Origin: Isoetes taiwanensis
Lineage: Eukaryota; Streptophyta; Lycopodiopsida; Isoetales; Isoetaceae
Length of the DNA stretch: 64,000 nucleotides
NCBI GenBank assembly: GCA_021234155.1
Contig: JAJEKV010000075.1
Span: 2,847,280 to 2,911,279, forward strand
Direction of reading: 5' to 3'
The stretch's first letter is position 1. Every line of letters starts with the position of its first letter. Of this stretch, positions 23,729-33,480 are shown one piece after another. The notes beneath the pieces are model-generated. The model had not been told where the DNA came from. It worked only from the letters and a program-made list of their open reading frames with translations, and searched no databases. The position numbers and the translations under genes were made by a program.

Positions 23729-25069
23729 TTATATGGCGAAGTCGAAGAGGTCAAGTGCCATTGCTCTCTTGACTAGGACAGCGTAGTCGACATTTGCCGC
23801 TATTCGAGCATGCCTGCCGAAGCCTGAGAGTGCAATCAGCATGAACACTCCTTCCTCACCCCTGGGGCTGAATTTGCGGTGTACCACCGCTATTCTCCCG
23901 TCTAGCAGCAGTGGCAGGTAGTACCTCAGCGACCTGTCGTTGTGCGTCGCGGATGATTCCCCACTTGTTTGGCCTCCTGCTCTATGCCGCCGGGCATATT
24001 CGTCGACCTCTATCTCGGTGAGCTCCCGGTAGTCTTCGATTGTGGAGTCGACTCGCCTGAGGTCGATTCCTGCTCCTCTTGCTGGAGGTGGTGTTGAGGG
24101 ACTCGGCATCAGGATGCTGGTGGTCTTGCCTCTGATCCCCATTTGTTCCTGAATGGCGAGGAACTCTTCTTCGGATGGCAGGTCTCCGGTCTCCATAACC
24201 TGCCTTATGCTGCTGTATGCCTGGATGTCGGAAGTCGCTTCCCCTTTGTAGGTGTCGGCTTCCCTGACTTGAAGCGGGAAGTCTGAGACTCCCCGGACGA
24301 TGAAGTCGTCCATGTCGGTCTGCCGCAGTTGGTGGAGCAGTTCATCCAATCGGAGCTCCCTCTCCCTGCATTCGGGGAGGTTCTGGATGTCGCTGAGGAG
24401 TAGATACTCCTCTCCGTTGATGATGATAGGGGCTAGGCTTGTGATGCCTAGCCCAAGTGGGGGAGCAACTCTGATGGACTGCCAGCTCTGCTCGAAGTTG
24501 ACCAGCTCCTGTTCTGCTTGTCGCCGTTCCTCTTCTGAGTCTAGCTCGGTGTACTCTTCGTCGTCCGACTCCTCTTCTTCTTCCCTTCCTTCTTGCTCTT
24601 GCTGGTACTGCAAAAGCATCTGCTCTTCGGCTTGGACTGCTATGGGGTCCACCTCCATCGGAGGGATAGAGGTTGCCCCCATTGGGTTTTCGGCACGGTG
24701 GGATAGGAAAATAGCTAAGGCAGCGGTGTAAGAGAAATACTTGGTCCTGTTAGCTATCAGGACCATGTAGTCTGGTAGCCTCTGCGCCTTGTTAGTTAAG
24801 TACTTGGCGATGATGGGGACATCACCCAAGGCTGCTTGAAGGGATGGGCGGGGAACAAAATAGCCTATGCAAGGGGGGAGCTGGACGAGGGAGGGTCCTA
24901 CCCTAGCTTGGAACTCTGCTAATACTTGTCTATATGCTGGGGTTGCATTTAGAGTAGCTTGCACATCTATTTCTTTCCCAAAGACTCGGAAGATGTCATT
25001 GACATCTGCCTCTTCCGAAGATGGGCATGGGCAGCCACCATCGCCTTTTGAAGTCGGCCAGATGGTCAT
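23729..25069 (-). CDS. Extra 446-codon ORF upstream of gag, unknown function
   Basis: An intact frame between the leader and gag, on the element's coding strand. The first ATG is at 25069, about 750 bases after the PBS. I recognise no domain. Visible features: a Cys-rich start (GGCPCPSSEE), a hydrophobic and aromatic segment near residues 55-125, a long acidic run (REEEEESDDEEYTELDSEEE, about residues 162-181), and a C-terminal part with DRSLRYYLPLLLDGRIAVVHRKF. It is longer and better preserved than the gag beside it. Ogre/Tat-type Gypsy elements carry an unrelated ORF upstream of gag, but this element has a chromodomain, so the arrangement is unusual. It could be an element-specific accessory protein or a captured host gene. 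Confidence 0.7.
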   Translation of the reverse strand: MTIWPTSKGDGGCPCPSSEEADVNDIFRVFGKEIDVQATLNATPAYRQVLAEFQARVGPSLVQLPPCIGYFVPRPSLQAALGDVPIIAKYLTNKAQRLPDYMVLIANRTKYFSYTAALAIFLSHRAENPMGATSIPPMEVDPIAVQAEEQMLLQYQQEQEGREEEEESDDEEYTELDSEEERRQAEQELVNFEQSWQSIRVAPPLGLGITSLAPIIINGEEYLLLSDIQNLPECRERELRLDELLHQLRQTDMDDFIVRGVSDFPLQVREADTYKGEATSDIQAYSSIRQVMETGDLPSEEEFLAIQEQMGIRGKTTSILMPSPSTPPPARGAGIDLRRVDSTIEDYRELTEIEVDEYARRHRAGGQTSGESSATHNDRSLRYYLPLLLDGRIAVVHRKFSPRGEEGVFMLIALSGFGRHARIAANVDYAVLVKRAMALDLFDFAI

Positions 25070-25365
25070 TGATCTAGCGAGGAAGAGAGTATCAAACGGA
25101 TGCAGAAGCGCCTCAGGGAGCTGGAAGATCGCCTAAGCAGTGGAGAGCAAGGGTGTTAAATGAGAAATGGAGAACCTATTTATAGGAAAAGGGAAAACCC
25201 CAATTTTTGGGTGACCTAGAATTTTCTGGAATTGGGCGATTCTAACCTATTAAGAGGTGCAATTGAGAGTTTGAAGACTACTTTTAGGTTTTGAGCATGC
25301 TAGGATGGACTAATGAACCTATTGCAATCAAATTGGAGATCATTTGGTGAAGAAAATGGTGCGAG

Positions 25366-25432
25366 GTCTCACACGTTGCGCCCAGACCGATAATGAAAAG
25401 TTCATTTTCTGTCCTGGCGCGACGTGTGAGAC
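25366..25432 (-). other. Leader hairpin B of the Gypsy element
   Basis: On the plus strand, GTCTCACACGTTGCGCC at the left pairs with GGCGCGACGTGTGAGAC at the right. Inside, AATGAA pairs with TTCATT as an apical stem. The whole structure is about 67 bases. It is the PBS-distal one of two. Confidence 0.85.
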
Positions 25433-25560
25433 ATGGTGGGTCCCGCTATTAATTTTTATACTTTCTAGCATATAACATGTCAATTTTACTATTTCTTAGC
25501 TCAAAATTAGAATTATCAAGTTATTTTTCCGTAATTTATGACTTTTTGGTGTGTTTCAAG

Positions 25561-25628
25561 CTTCTCACGCGTTGCGCCCAGCCCGAAAATGAGATTCTCA
25601 TTATCTGTCCTGGCGCGACGTGTGAGAC
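25561..25628 (-). other. Leader hairpin A of the Gypsy element
   Basis: TTCTCACGCGTTGCGCCCAG pairs with CTGGCGCGACGTGTGAGA, and an apical stem ATGAGA/TCTCAT lies inside. It is similar in outer stem to hairpin B but different in apical sequence. It is the PBS-proximal copy. Confidence 0.85.
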
Positions 25629-25820
25629 CACCCTACTTTTTGAAGGTTGGCTCGCCAATTTTAGTCTTTTTATGTTTTCATTCATTTTAACTGTTACTAG
25701 CTTAGCATAAACTACAAAGATGAGAAAAGTTTTTTCCCATTTTTCGAGGTTTAAGGATCCTATCAAGTTAGTACTACTGGGAGCATGGCCAGTGCTTTGC
25801 TCTTGGTCTCCAAGAACATT

Positions 25821-25832
25821 GCTCTGATACCA
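25821..25832 (-). other. Gypsy primer binding site (initiator tRNA-Met)
   Basis: Minus-strand TGGTATCAGAGC, one base from the 5' LTR end. This is the standard plant PBS complementary to the 3' end of initiator methionine tRNA. Confidence 0.93.
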
Positions 25833-25833
25833 C

Positions 25834-27507
25834 TGTGACGTCCCCTAGTCACATATGGTGCACACACCGTATACAAACAGGAGTTCTTCCCCCATACCAG
25901 CTGCATGCCGATACGGGGCCCTCCACATGACACTGCAACCGTGGCGGGTTCCAGTGGGAAGAGTGAAGGGGTCATTTTACCCCGTCTCCCTCAGGGCCTA
26001 CCTAGCTGCGGAAGCGTACATACATGTCAGTATATAAGAGCAACACATATATCCACCTCTAGGGTGGTACATCACATCTGCAATAGACAAAGATCAGCAC
26101 AATGCATATAGGGATCCTACCCAAGGCTCAGACACAGGGATGGACTGACAAGCTTGGGCCTCCAGAGTTCATTGCAGACAGAATTCATGGCAATGGATTT
26201 GGCTGGCATAAGAACATGGCATTGGGTTGTCCACTCCATCCGCCCCTCCTGTGCACACTTTGCAGAGTAGGTTGAAAAGTGTTGGGACCTGACCGTAGCC
26301 CGCCGGATGCATAGCCAAGGGGGCTATTCCTGGGTTACATCTCCCCAGATCCGATGGGGCAGGTAGGGATCACTCCCTCCAGAGATCTACATGCTGACTC
26401 AAGGTGACTAGAGGGCCACTGCCCTTATTCGACTGAACCCACTGGAAAGTCATAAACACCATTTCACGGGTGTCGAGCCCATGCCTTACCCACACTCAGT
26501 GGTAAGCCATTAGACCTAGTCACAATGATCCCCGGTAGACCTTACACACCAGGGGGATCGTTCAAGAGTCAGGACACGAACCTCCTTCTTAGCCAGTCTG
26601 GCCCCTTCATCCACAACCAGGTGTGGTTCTTGTACACAGGCCGAATCTATAGTGTGCTAGAGAGGCTAATCTAGGAGCATCTACTACCAAGCTTTAGGTC
26701 TCTGCCCCCCTTCCCAATACAAGAAGTTCATAGAGATACATCATCCATATACATCACAGAAGAACTAAAGAACAAGGTCTAATCTATATCATAGAGTTAG
26801 GTTCTTTAGTTAGAGTCTGGTATCTAGAGATCTAGAGGGCTGCTATGGGCAATTTAATAGGCTAAACCTACTGATTCAATGACTAAAAGATGGTTTAAGC
26901 TATTAAATTGCCTAAATACCTGATCCTTGAGTTCCTCCTCCTGACCTGAGTTCGACCATCCTGCTGAAATGCTCGAATCAAGGAAAACTAATGATGCAGT
27001 TCTCTCAGACAGAGTCTGGGAGGCGGTTTTGGCTTTTGAGGCAGCCAAAACAGAGCTCGAAAACCCTAGAAACGAAAAATGGGCAAGTTAGGGTTTCCCC
27101 TCCTAAATAGACATGGGGGATGGCTAGGGTTTCCAATTATCCCCTTTTGGCACGTGGGATAATTGGGAATGGGCCCACTTGCCTTTAATGGCTAGGTGGC
27201 AAAATGTGCCCACATGGAAAGGTGTGCCCACATTAATGTGCATATTGATAAATGTGCACATTAATTGCACACTTGTTTGGGTGTGGCCCACTTGGCATAA
27301 GGTGTCCACATGGGAAAATGTGCACCTAGATAAATGTGCACATGGTTAAGTGTGCACATTAATAAATGCACACTCCCTACAAGTTGCCCCCTTAGGGCTA
27401 CCCACCTGGCTACACGTCGGCGTACACGTCAGTCGGGGGTGGCGTGTACGCGTGACGGGGCAGTACAGTATACGTCCTGGGACCGTATACTGTGCTGGAA
27501 CGTCACA
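25834..27507 (-). repeat. 5' LTR of the Gypsy element
   Basis: A complete 1674-bp LTR with TG...CA ends: plus-strand TGTGACGTCC at 25834 and GAACGTCACA ending at 27507. The termini contain a short inverted repeat, TGTGACGT/ACGTCACA. The same LTR family occurs in the opposite orientation at 51003-52548. Confidence 0.92.
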
Positions 27508-28008
27508 CAAACACAACAAGTGCCCAACAGGGGCACTACCCTAGAATTCTCAAGCTATACTAACCACCCACCTGAGTTCCTGCTGGATCCGTTGTCATTT
27601 GGTGCTTCCATCTTCCTGGGACTTGGCGCTCAGCTCTGGCTACACAGGTATAAGTGCTTGGCAAAGGTGGCGCTCAGCTTGGCAAAGGTAGGCGCTCAGC
27701 TCCTCTTGGTCGATTATGGTTGATATGGGGGTGATGATCCACCTTGATGGTTCAAAGTAGTATTCACCATGCTGGCCAATCGAGTTTGGCCAGGTGGCGC
27801 CTTCCCAAACCATAATTAGCTTAATTATCCTTCTTAAATATTAATTCCTTAATTATAGGTTATTATCCTTAATAACTAAAATAGCATAGCTAATTTAATC
27901 CCTTTTAGGTCAACCCCCTAGGTTACCATAGCCCATGGTGGCGTATCTATACTGGGTGACGTGTCAATATATTTATACGTATACCGTATAAATACTTGGA
28001 ACGCCACA
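27508..28008 (-). repeat. LTR-like remnant of a related Gypsy family (tentative)
   Basis: The last part, near 27950-28008, repeats the layout of the neighbouring LTR end: GGTGACGTGTC, then ATACCGTATA, then GGAACGCCACA, compared with GTATACTGTGCTGGAACGTCACA in the intact LTR. The rest has no known feature. I infer a fragment of a diverged LTR that the element at 16233-27507 inserted into or beside. Confidence 0.4.
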
Positions 28009-28189
28009 CAGTATATTTGTTTAAGATTTTGTTTGAACTTCATATTATGCGTACACTTTAAAAGGTAAAGTTTGTTCATTATCTATATGTGTCTATTTCC
28101 ACCTACACATATATTGCATTCGATGCATTGCACACATTCACGACACAACCACAACTAACGCACATAAATGCCTTCACACATCCACGACT

Positions 28190-28221
28190 AATGCCCGGCA
28201 TCGCCGAGCACACGTTTCTAG
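28190..28221 (+). other. Helitron 3' end
   Basis: GCCCGGCATCGCCGAGC forms a 7-bp stem with one mismatch and an ATC loop, followed 9 bases later by the terminal CTAG at 28218-28221 and a host T. The 5' end of this element is not identified; it would lie upstream on the plus strand. Confidence 0.7.
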
Positions 28222-28292
28222 TAAATTCATATTATGTGCATGCAGATTTGCTAATGGTTTTGTTTTCATGCTGCTTCAAGAAGTTCTAATGT

Positions 28293-28678
28293 GCGTGGCT
28301 TGGTTGGTGTGGTTGATTTGGAAGCAGCGGCGGTTGTGGATCTTTCAGGGGATTCAGCAGCCTGCAGCCTCTCTGATTCCTCGACTCAGGTACAAGCTAT
28401 TTCAAAGCTTTCTGGTGTTCCCGGGAGTAGTAGAGCGGAAGTTTGCCATTTGGCGGGACTTCTTGGGTGTTGTAGATGGTGATGGTCGGTTTGTACAGCA
28501 GTAGAGTTGCAGTTTTTCTGTGAGTTTGTTGTGGAGTGTCGAGGTATCACTGTCTCTTTGGGGCAGTTCTCCTTCCTCCTCACTTGCTTTGTAACATTAC
28601 CATTCTTTTAATATATATATTTTTTTTTAATATATTCTTTTAATATATTGATGACACAGTTCTTCAAAAAAAAAAAAA
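28293..28678 (+). mobile_element. 5'-truncated LINE 3' end with target duplication
   Basis: It contains the last codons of an L1-like ORF2 (tryptophan-rich end, near 28300-28500), a 3' UTR, and a 12-13-base A tail ending at 28678. An 11-bp target-site duplication, AGTTCTAATGT, flanks it at 28282-28292 and 28679-28689. It is the same family as the LINE at 54281-62069 (minus strand) and matches that element across the point where a Copia element is inserted there. Confidence 0.92.
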
Positions 28679-28689
28679 AGTTCTAATGT

Positions 28690-31454
28690 ACATGTTTCAT
28701 GCTGTAATGGTGCCTGCCTTTTCCAAGTTATACTTTGCCATGTTTTTTTAGAAGAGTTCATATTTGTTTTGTGGAGTTAAACCTTAGAGAGACTGGTCTT
28801 AAGGGAGGTATGAGTTGCACTTTAACTAGGTTGACTAAACTGCTCAAAACAGACATTAGTTGATTTTGAATTCAATGCCATGAAATAGTTGAGAGCATAA
28901 ACTCTGTACACATTGGGGGGTCCACACATGGAAGACGAAATAAAACTTGAGAAGTTTCAACTTCTACAGTTGTCATCCTTGAGATGGTATTAGGAACACA
29001 TTCTGTAATTAATAGAAAAGAAATGACAACATCGTTATTGGGGATGAAGTTACATCTTCCAAGTAGCCCTACTGCCATGCCAAGCCTCTACTACGGAAAT
29101 TTATGGATCTTAGGAACCTTTGTGCTTCAATCAATATGCTATGACCATGATTGGTGAGAAAGGCTCCTCTAACCATCCCTTTTTTGAAGCGGACTTTAAT
29201 GGAAAGTTTAGCAGGGGCATTCAAATAATTTATCATTCTTCATCCTATTGACTAATAATTTTCGAAATGAATGTCAGCATTCTGATTTTGAGAAGTGATA
29301 AGAAAACAAAATTTACTTTCCATGCCCATATACTACTAATATAGTTATAGAATGGCCATTGGCATGCCTCTTTATGACCAACCCCTATGTGGTTGCTTGA
29401 AATGGTGACATAACTCTGTAACTTATGTATCTTGGTTTTCTTGATATGTTGGTTGTGCAGTCATGGTCTCTTGAAGGAAAATTGTTTCTCATGCAGGCAT
29501 AATACCATGTTGTGCAGGACCTGCTAAAGTATGGACCTGTTAAAGCATCTTTTAACAAAAATTAGTATTGGCGTTTGTCTTTCTATCAGAATTATTGGTG
29601 TCCTATGCTTGATGGTTGCATTTAATGAATTACTTGCAACAAGCATCATTTGGGCCAATGGTGCATGTGCATTGCTTGATGCGCAAAAGAATCCGTTAGC
29701 GCGTGGGCACTTGGGCAGATGGAAAGGCATAGCCATTCTCATTATTTTGTCTGACTGCTCCATTTGTGCTACGATTTTAACTGACCTAGCAGCATTTAGT
29801 CGATGTATACACAGTGATATGATTGTGGTGTTACACAGTGATATGATTGTAGTGACTGCAATATGGAAACTGTGGCACTTTTAATACAGGGAAACGGTTT
29901 ATAGTTGGCAGCGCTTTCGTGATCAGAAGTAGTAGAAGGCTCATGTGCCAAAAATGAAATTTGAGGTATGATCTTTTTAAACCCTTGCAATCTTATGCAA
30001 GTCTAGAACTTTGTTCTTTGGTTGTCTTTCAAGTAGCAAAATTCAAAAGAAGAATATTTTTTGGAAAATACAGTCTCTTTGCATGGAAGCTCGATTATAT
30101 AGATTTGTGGCTGCTACAGCCTGAAATGATACTCTAATAAACTGGATGGTTTTTCAGTGCAGAAGAGCATCCAAATGATGCACAGGATGTAGTGTTAGCG
30201 ACTGATGCAGACAATGAAACTGGTCAGGTATCATTTCTTTTCCTCCTTTTCTTTAGTTTTGAATGGCAGAGCATTCACTGGTTGAAGTTAGAAAGGTATG
30301 AGTTCAAAAATTTTCACAATTACGATATTCATTGCATGGAAGCTGATCTCCTTAAACAGATAATTGATTTGCCTTCCATTTTTATGCAGCGTTGATTTCA
30401 ATGTAACTGTACAATAAGATTAAAAAAGTTTAGGTTACTCTTATATTTTGCCATGTGTCAGCTTCTTACTGTCTGTCTCAATATTACAATATTGCTTATG
30501 ATATTGTCTTAGCTTTGAATGTATTTCCTTTTAATATGCCAAGGAATAGATGTTTCAGTAAAAGAGAAAATGGTTTTTGCTGTGACTTCATTCCTTAATT
30601 GTTTAGATTTGAGAGGCATGAGAAGTTTGGCATAATTCTTAGGAAGTTTAGGATGCCATCAACTAAGGTAGGAGCACAGATATCTTCCTCTTGAATATGC
30701 TATCTATGGATGCATGTAATCTAATGTATACATAGTCATAACCTTCAGCCTAGCGATTTGGACAGTTTATTTGGCTTCCAAATATTTGGCTCCTAGCAAG
30801 ACAAATATATGAGAACAGAAGTATAGTGCATGCATCTGTTGCAGGTCATCATGGTCCTATAGATAATGTTAAGTTTCAGATGGTCATGCATTGTAATTTA
30901 GGTTTCTACATGCATGGCTATGCAAATTTGATTGCAGGACATGAATCCAATGCAGATGCCCCTTGCCTTTTTGCAGCATAGACTAATCGTCTGAGGAAGC
31001 AGGAAAATACAACTTCTATATGATCTACATAAGTAGCAATGTTGGAGCAGATTCCTGTATGAGTTTTTTATTTCTCTCCATAGGATAATTTTCATCTGCT
31101 TTCTAAATAATGTTAGATTTGCAGAATTCATTTTTGGGAGCTCTTATATAAGAGGGCATTGTAAAGCACGTGCGGAAGATATTTGCAAAGCAAAAGGTAC
31201 CATTTTAAATTCAATGCATTTGACATTTGATTTCACATTTTGGTCACAAAGAGCTTTGATACCTCATTCCCATTCTTGCACTGCGACTCGCATGAAACCA
31301 ACAACATCCCGATAGATAGGCTTTTCATTCATCTCAGCAGTTTTTTCTACAATGGTAAAGGGTGGGTAGCTGCACATCGCAGGCTACCCAAAAAATGAAA
31401 ACATAGGGAATATCCAGTTATAACACCTGGACCCCAAAATAAAATTGTGTGCTA
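28690..31454. other. AT-rich region with exon-like islands
   Basis: No intact gene. Small islands look like spliced exons: 30163-30228 (after TGCAG, reading EEHPNDAQDVVLATDADNET, then a GT donor), 30608-30668 (reading FERHEKFGIILRKFRMPSTK, then GTAGG), and short pieces near 30938-30981 and 31123-31196, each bounded by CAG and GT. I do not recognise the protein. The open frame at 29531-29884 shows no domain. This may be the remains of a host gene, but that is an inference from splice-like borders. Confidence 0.4.
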
Positions 31455-31800
31455 CAGATGTTGGCTAGTGTACCTGGCGAGAGCTTATCGCCGGGATTAA
31501 AAAACCCCGCCCTTTCGGGTTTTCGAGGAAAAACCCTAGCGATAAATTCTCGGCAAGGGGCTTGGACAACGCAGGGCTGCTAAACGTTCCCACAAAAAAA
31601 CCCACGCTCCACAGAGAATACCCAAGTCGCGCATCACCCCTGGACCTGCACATCACCAACAGAAAAAACCAATAGAGAAAAAACCTCGAAAAGCGAGGGG
31701 CTGGTCACGCATGCCACGCGACAAAAAACAACATTTACACCTCGAAAAAGCGAGGGGCTGGTCACGCGTGCCACGCGACAATTATAACAAATATGAACAT
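31455..31800 (-). mobile_element. Short retroelement sharing the 3' fold of the GC-rich LINE
   Basis: Read on the minus strand, a GC-rich segment ends in a nested hairpin at 31556-31473 that matches the 3' end of the element at 42.7-47.5 kb in layout. Its other end holds two direct copies of a ~45-bp unit (CTCGAAAA(A)GCGAGG then GGCTGGTCACGC), at about 31683-31731 and 31740-31788. No ORF is credible. It is either a 5'-truncated LINE copy or a SINE that borrowed the LINE tail. I do not see its target duplication. Confidence 0.6.
31473..31556 (-). other. Nested 3'-terminal hairpin, GAAA loop
   Basis: Outer stem: GCCGAGAATTTATCGC pairs with GCGATAAGCTCTCGC (minus strand). Inner stem: AAAACCC, loop GAAA, GGG, then GGGGTTTT. 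The layout equals that at 47393-47477, with different stem sequence and a different tetraloop. Confidence 0.8.
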
Positions 31801-32184
31801 ATCAATAACAATTTTAAGGGGGGGAAGGGTGGGAGCCATGGATACTGCTGAGAGATGAGAAAGCGCCGATGAAACGTCGATGAAGAACTCTGCAATAAGT
31901 AGCAAACGCCCAACCTGATGAACGGCCTAAAACGCATGCGATGCATGCATGCGACGCATGCAATGCATGCATGCTCGCCTTGAGCAAGAATGCCGATTCG
32001 CTACGCGAATCGATGACATTAACATGGCATATTTATGGGTTATGGCACGACAAAAGGGAACAAACTGATTGTAGGTTCAAAAATTGCATAGTTATGTGAC
32101 TTCTGCAGAAGTAATATCTTTGGGTCTCAATTTGTTGCTATGCGACATGTGGTTCTTGACAAGAGGAGGAGTTTGCATTATTAA
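31801..32184. other. Spacer with GCATGC-type repeats
   Basis: At about 31931-31974 two 22-bp units (ACGCATGC(G/A)ATGCATGCATGC) stand in tandem, each rich in the palindromes GCATGC and ATGCAT. Such CATGCA strings resemble RY elements bound by B3 transcription factors, but nothing ties them to a gene here. The rest is unremarkable. Confidence 0.55.
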
Positions 32185-33480
32185 TTGGCAGCTGGTGCAA
32201 TAGATTGTACACACTTTGAAATAATACAACCTGCAGGTCCCGATGGATTTGATTACTATGATAGGAAATGTAGATTTAGCATCATAATGCAAGCAATATG
32301 TGATACAAAGAGAAGATTTCTTGATATCTTTTGTGGATATCCTGGGTCTGTGCATGACGCTAGAGTATTAAGAAATTCAAGACTTGCGAGAAGAGTTGAA
32401 GAAGGCCAGTTGCTCCAAGAACCTGTTGTGAACATTGTTTTCAGAAGGGAGTTAAAACCGTACTTCTTGGGAGATAACGGTTATAAGTGCTCTTCGTGGT
32501 TGATGTCGCCATACCAAAAGGCTCCTAGACTATTAACACTTGCTGGTAAGTTAATCTTAGCTTCTTTTTGCCTTCATGAGTGTTTTGTTTTTTATGATAA
32601 CACATTATTGTATGGGCTGCTATGTTGTAGAGGATACTTTCAATAAAAAGTTGAAAAGAGGACATTTATATATTGAGCAAACATTTGGGTTGTTGAAGGG
32701 CAAGTTCAAATGCCTTGACACAAAGTTAAGGATGAAGCCTATGTATGTCCCGACTATAGCTCATGCATGTTGCATCTTGCACAATTTATTGATTGATAAT
32801 GGCGAAGCAAATGTGCAGGAGGAGTTGGAACAAATCAGACTTCAAGGGCTAGTAGAAGATGAGAATGAAGACACTGAAGCTGAAGATACTGAAGTTGCAA
32901 ATGGTGAGAATCAAGACATTGAAGCTGAAGATACTGAAGTTGCAAATGGACTCGAGATTAGAGAATCACTAAAGACAGGTAAGTCTGACATGAAACAGAT
33001 TAGTTTGTGAGCTCATTAAATATGTTGGGCTGCTTGTTTACGGGATCAATCATATGCAAATGTTTGCTGATCTTTGAGTGATAAGTTTTCTGCTTTTTGG
33101 CAGGTATATTTTTTGACACATACAGTGAGCATTATGAGGATCTAAGGGAGTTCCATTCTTATTTACCAAAATTGCTTAAGTCAGGAGGAATATATTCATT
33201 CTTTAATGGTCTTTGTGGAACAAATGCTTTCTTTCATGTTGTGTATTGTCAAGTTGTCGCTTTGGAACTTGCTCACTTAGGTTTGTTGACGCAATTTATT
33301 TCTTTGCCAGTAAAGGATTGCTTTGACGCAAATACTTGGGAAGGAATTTCCCACAAGTATTGGCAATTAGACACGTATTTCTTGCCACCACGATTCTCAA
33401 GAGGAAGACCAGTAGAGAATGCTCAATCATGCATTTCGGTGCTGTTAATTTTGTATGCAGGATTTTGTCTATTTGCATAG
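32185..33480 (+). CDS. Harbinger transposase spliced to an arginine methyltransferase 2 exon
   Basis: Predicted exons are 32185-32545, 32631-32978 and 33104-33480. Exons 1 and 2 encode a PIF/Harbinger DDE_4 nuclease: first Asp in GAIDCTHFEI, the GYPGSVHDARVL box, second Asp in LGDNGYKCS, and Glu in YIEQTFGLLKGKFKCL. The first intron (GTAAG...TAG, 85 bp) joins in frame. Exon 2 ends with an acidic repeat and EIRESLKT, then a strong GTAAGT donor. Exon 3, after TTTTTGGCAG, continues in phase 1 into FFDTYSEHYEDLREFH, SGGIYSFFNGL and WEGISHKYWQLDTYFLP, which is the C-terminal methyltransferase part of the RMT2 family. The N-terminal transposase DNA-binding part is absent upstream (TAA at 32182). 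The fusion transcript is inferred. If unspliced at 32978, the transposase ends at 33010. Confidence 0.75.
33104..33480 (+). pseudogene. Captured RMT2-like methyltransferase exon
   Basis: An exon-bounded fragment (CAG before it, stop codon within it) encoding about 125 residues of the C-terminal end of a protein arginine N-methyltransferase 2-like enzyme: FFDTYSE, DLREFHSYLPKLL, GGIYSFFNGL, LPVKDC and KYWQLDTYFLP. The S-adenosylmethionine-binding N-terminal half and the ankyrin part of the family are not present, so it cannot be catalytic alone. It lies inside the Harbinger element, left of the terminal inverted repeat. The last ~24 residues differ from the family end and may come from read-through of intron or element sequence. 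Confidence 0.8.

Larger units (their letters stand above)
25070..25820 (-). other. Gypsy 5' leader
   Basis: The untranslated leader between the PBS and the extra ORF. Its main content is two hairpins at 25366-25432 and 25561-25628, listed separately. Long leaders of LTR elements normally hold packaging or dimerisation signals. The leader recurs, with both hairpins, after the LTR at 51003-52548. Confidence 0.75.
16233..27507 (-). mobile_element. Chromodomain Ty3/Gypsy LTR retrotransposon
   Basis: The element is read on the minus strand. The 5' LTR is 25834-27507, the PBS is 25821-25832, a long leader carries two hairpins, then come an extra ORF (23729-25069), gag (about 23368-21963), pol (21862-18505) with protease, RT, RNase H, integrase and a chromodomain, the polypurine tract beside 17646, and the 3' LTR 16233-17645. 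The integrase-then-chromodomain order places it among plant chromoviruses. The 3' LTR lacks its last ~235 bp, so a target duplication cannot be checked. Gag and the chromodomain are frameshifted. The LTRs differ by substitutions and small indels, so the insertion is not recent. Confidence 0.93.

Noticed and set aside
29531-29884. 117-codon hydrophobic ORF
   Set aside because: No recognised domain, no codon-like conservation evidence, and it sits in intron-like AT-rich sequence.
31868-31905. CGATGAAGAAC string resembling 5.8S rRNA
   Set aside because: Only about 11 bases agree; the surrounding sequence does not match rRNA.
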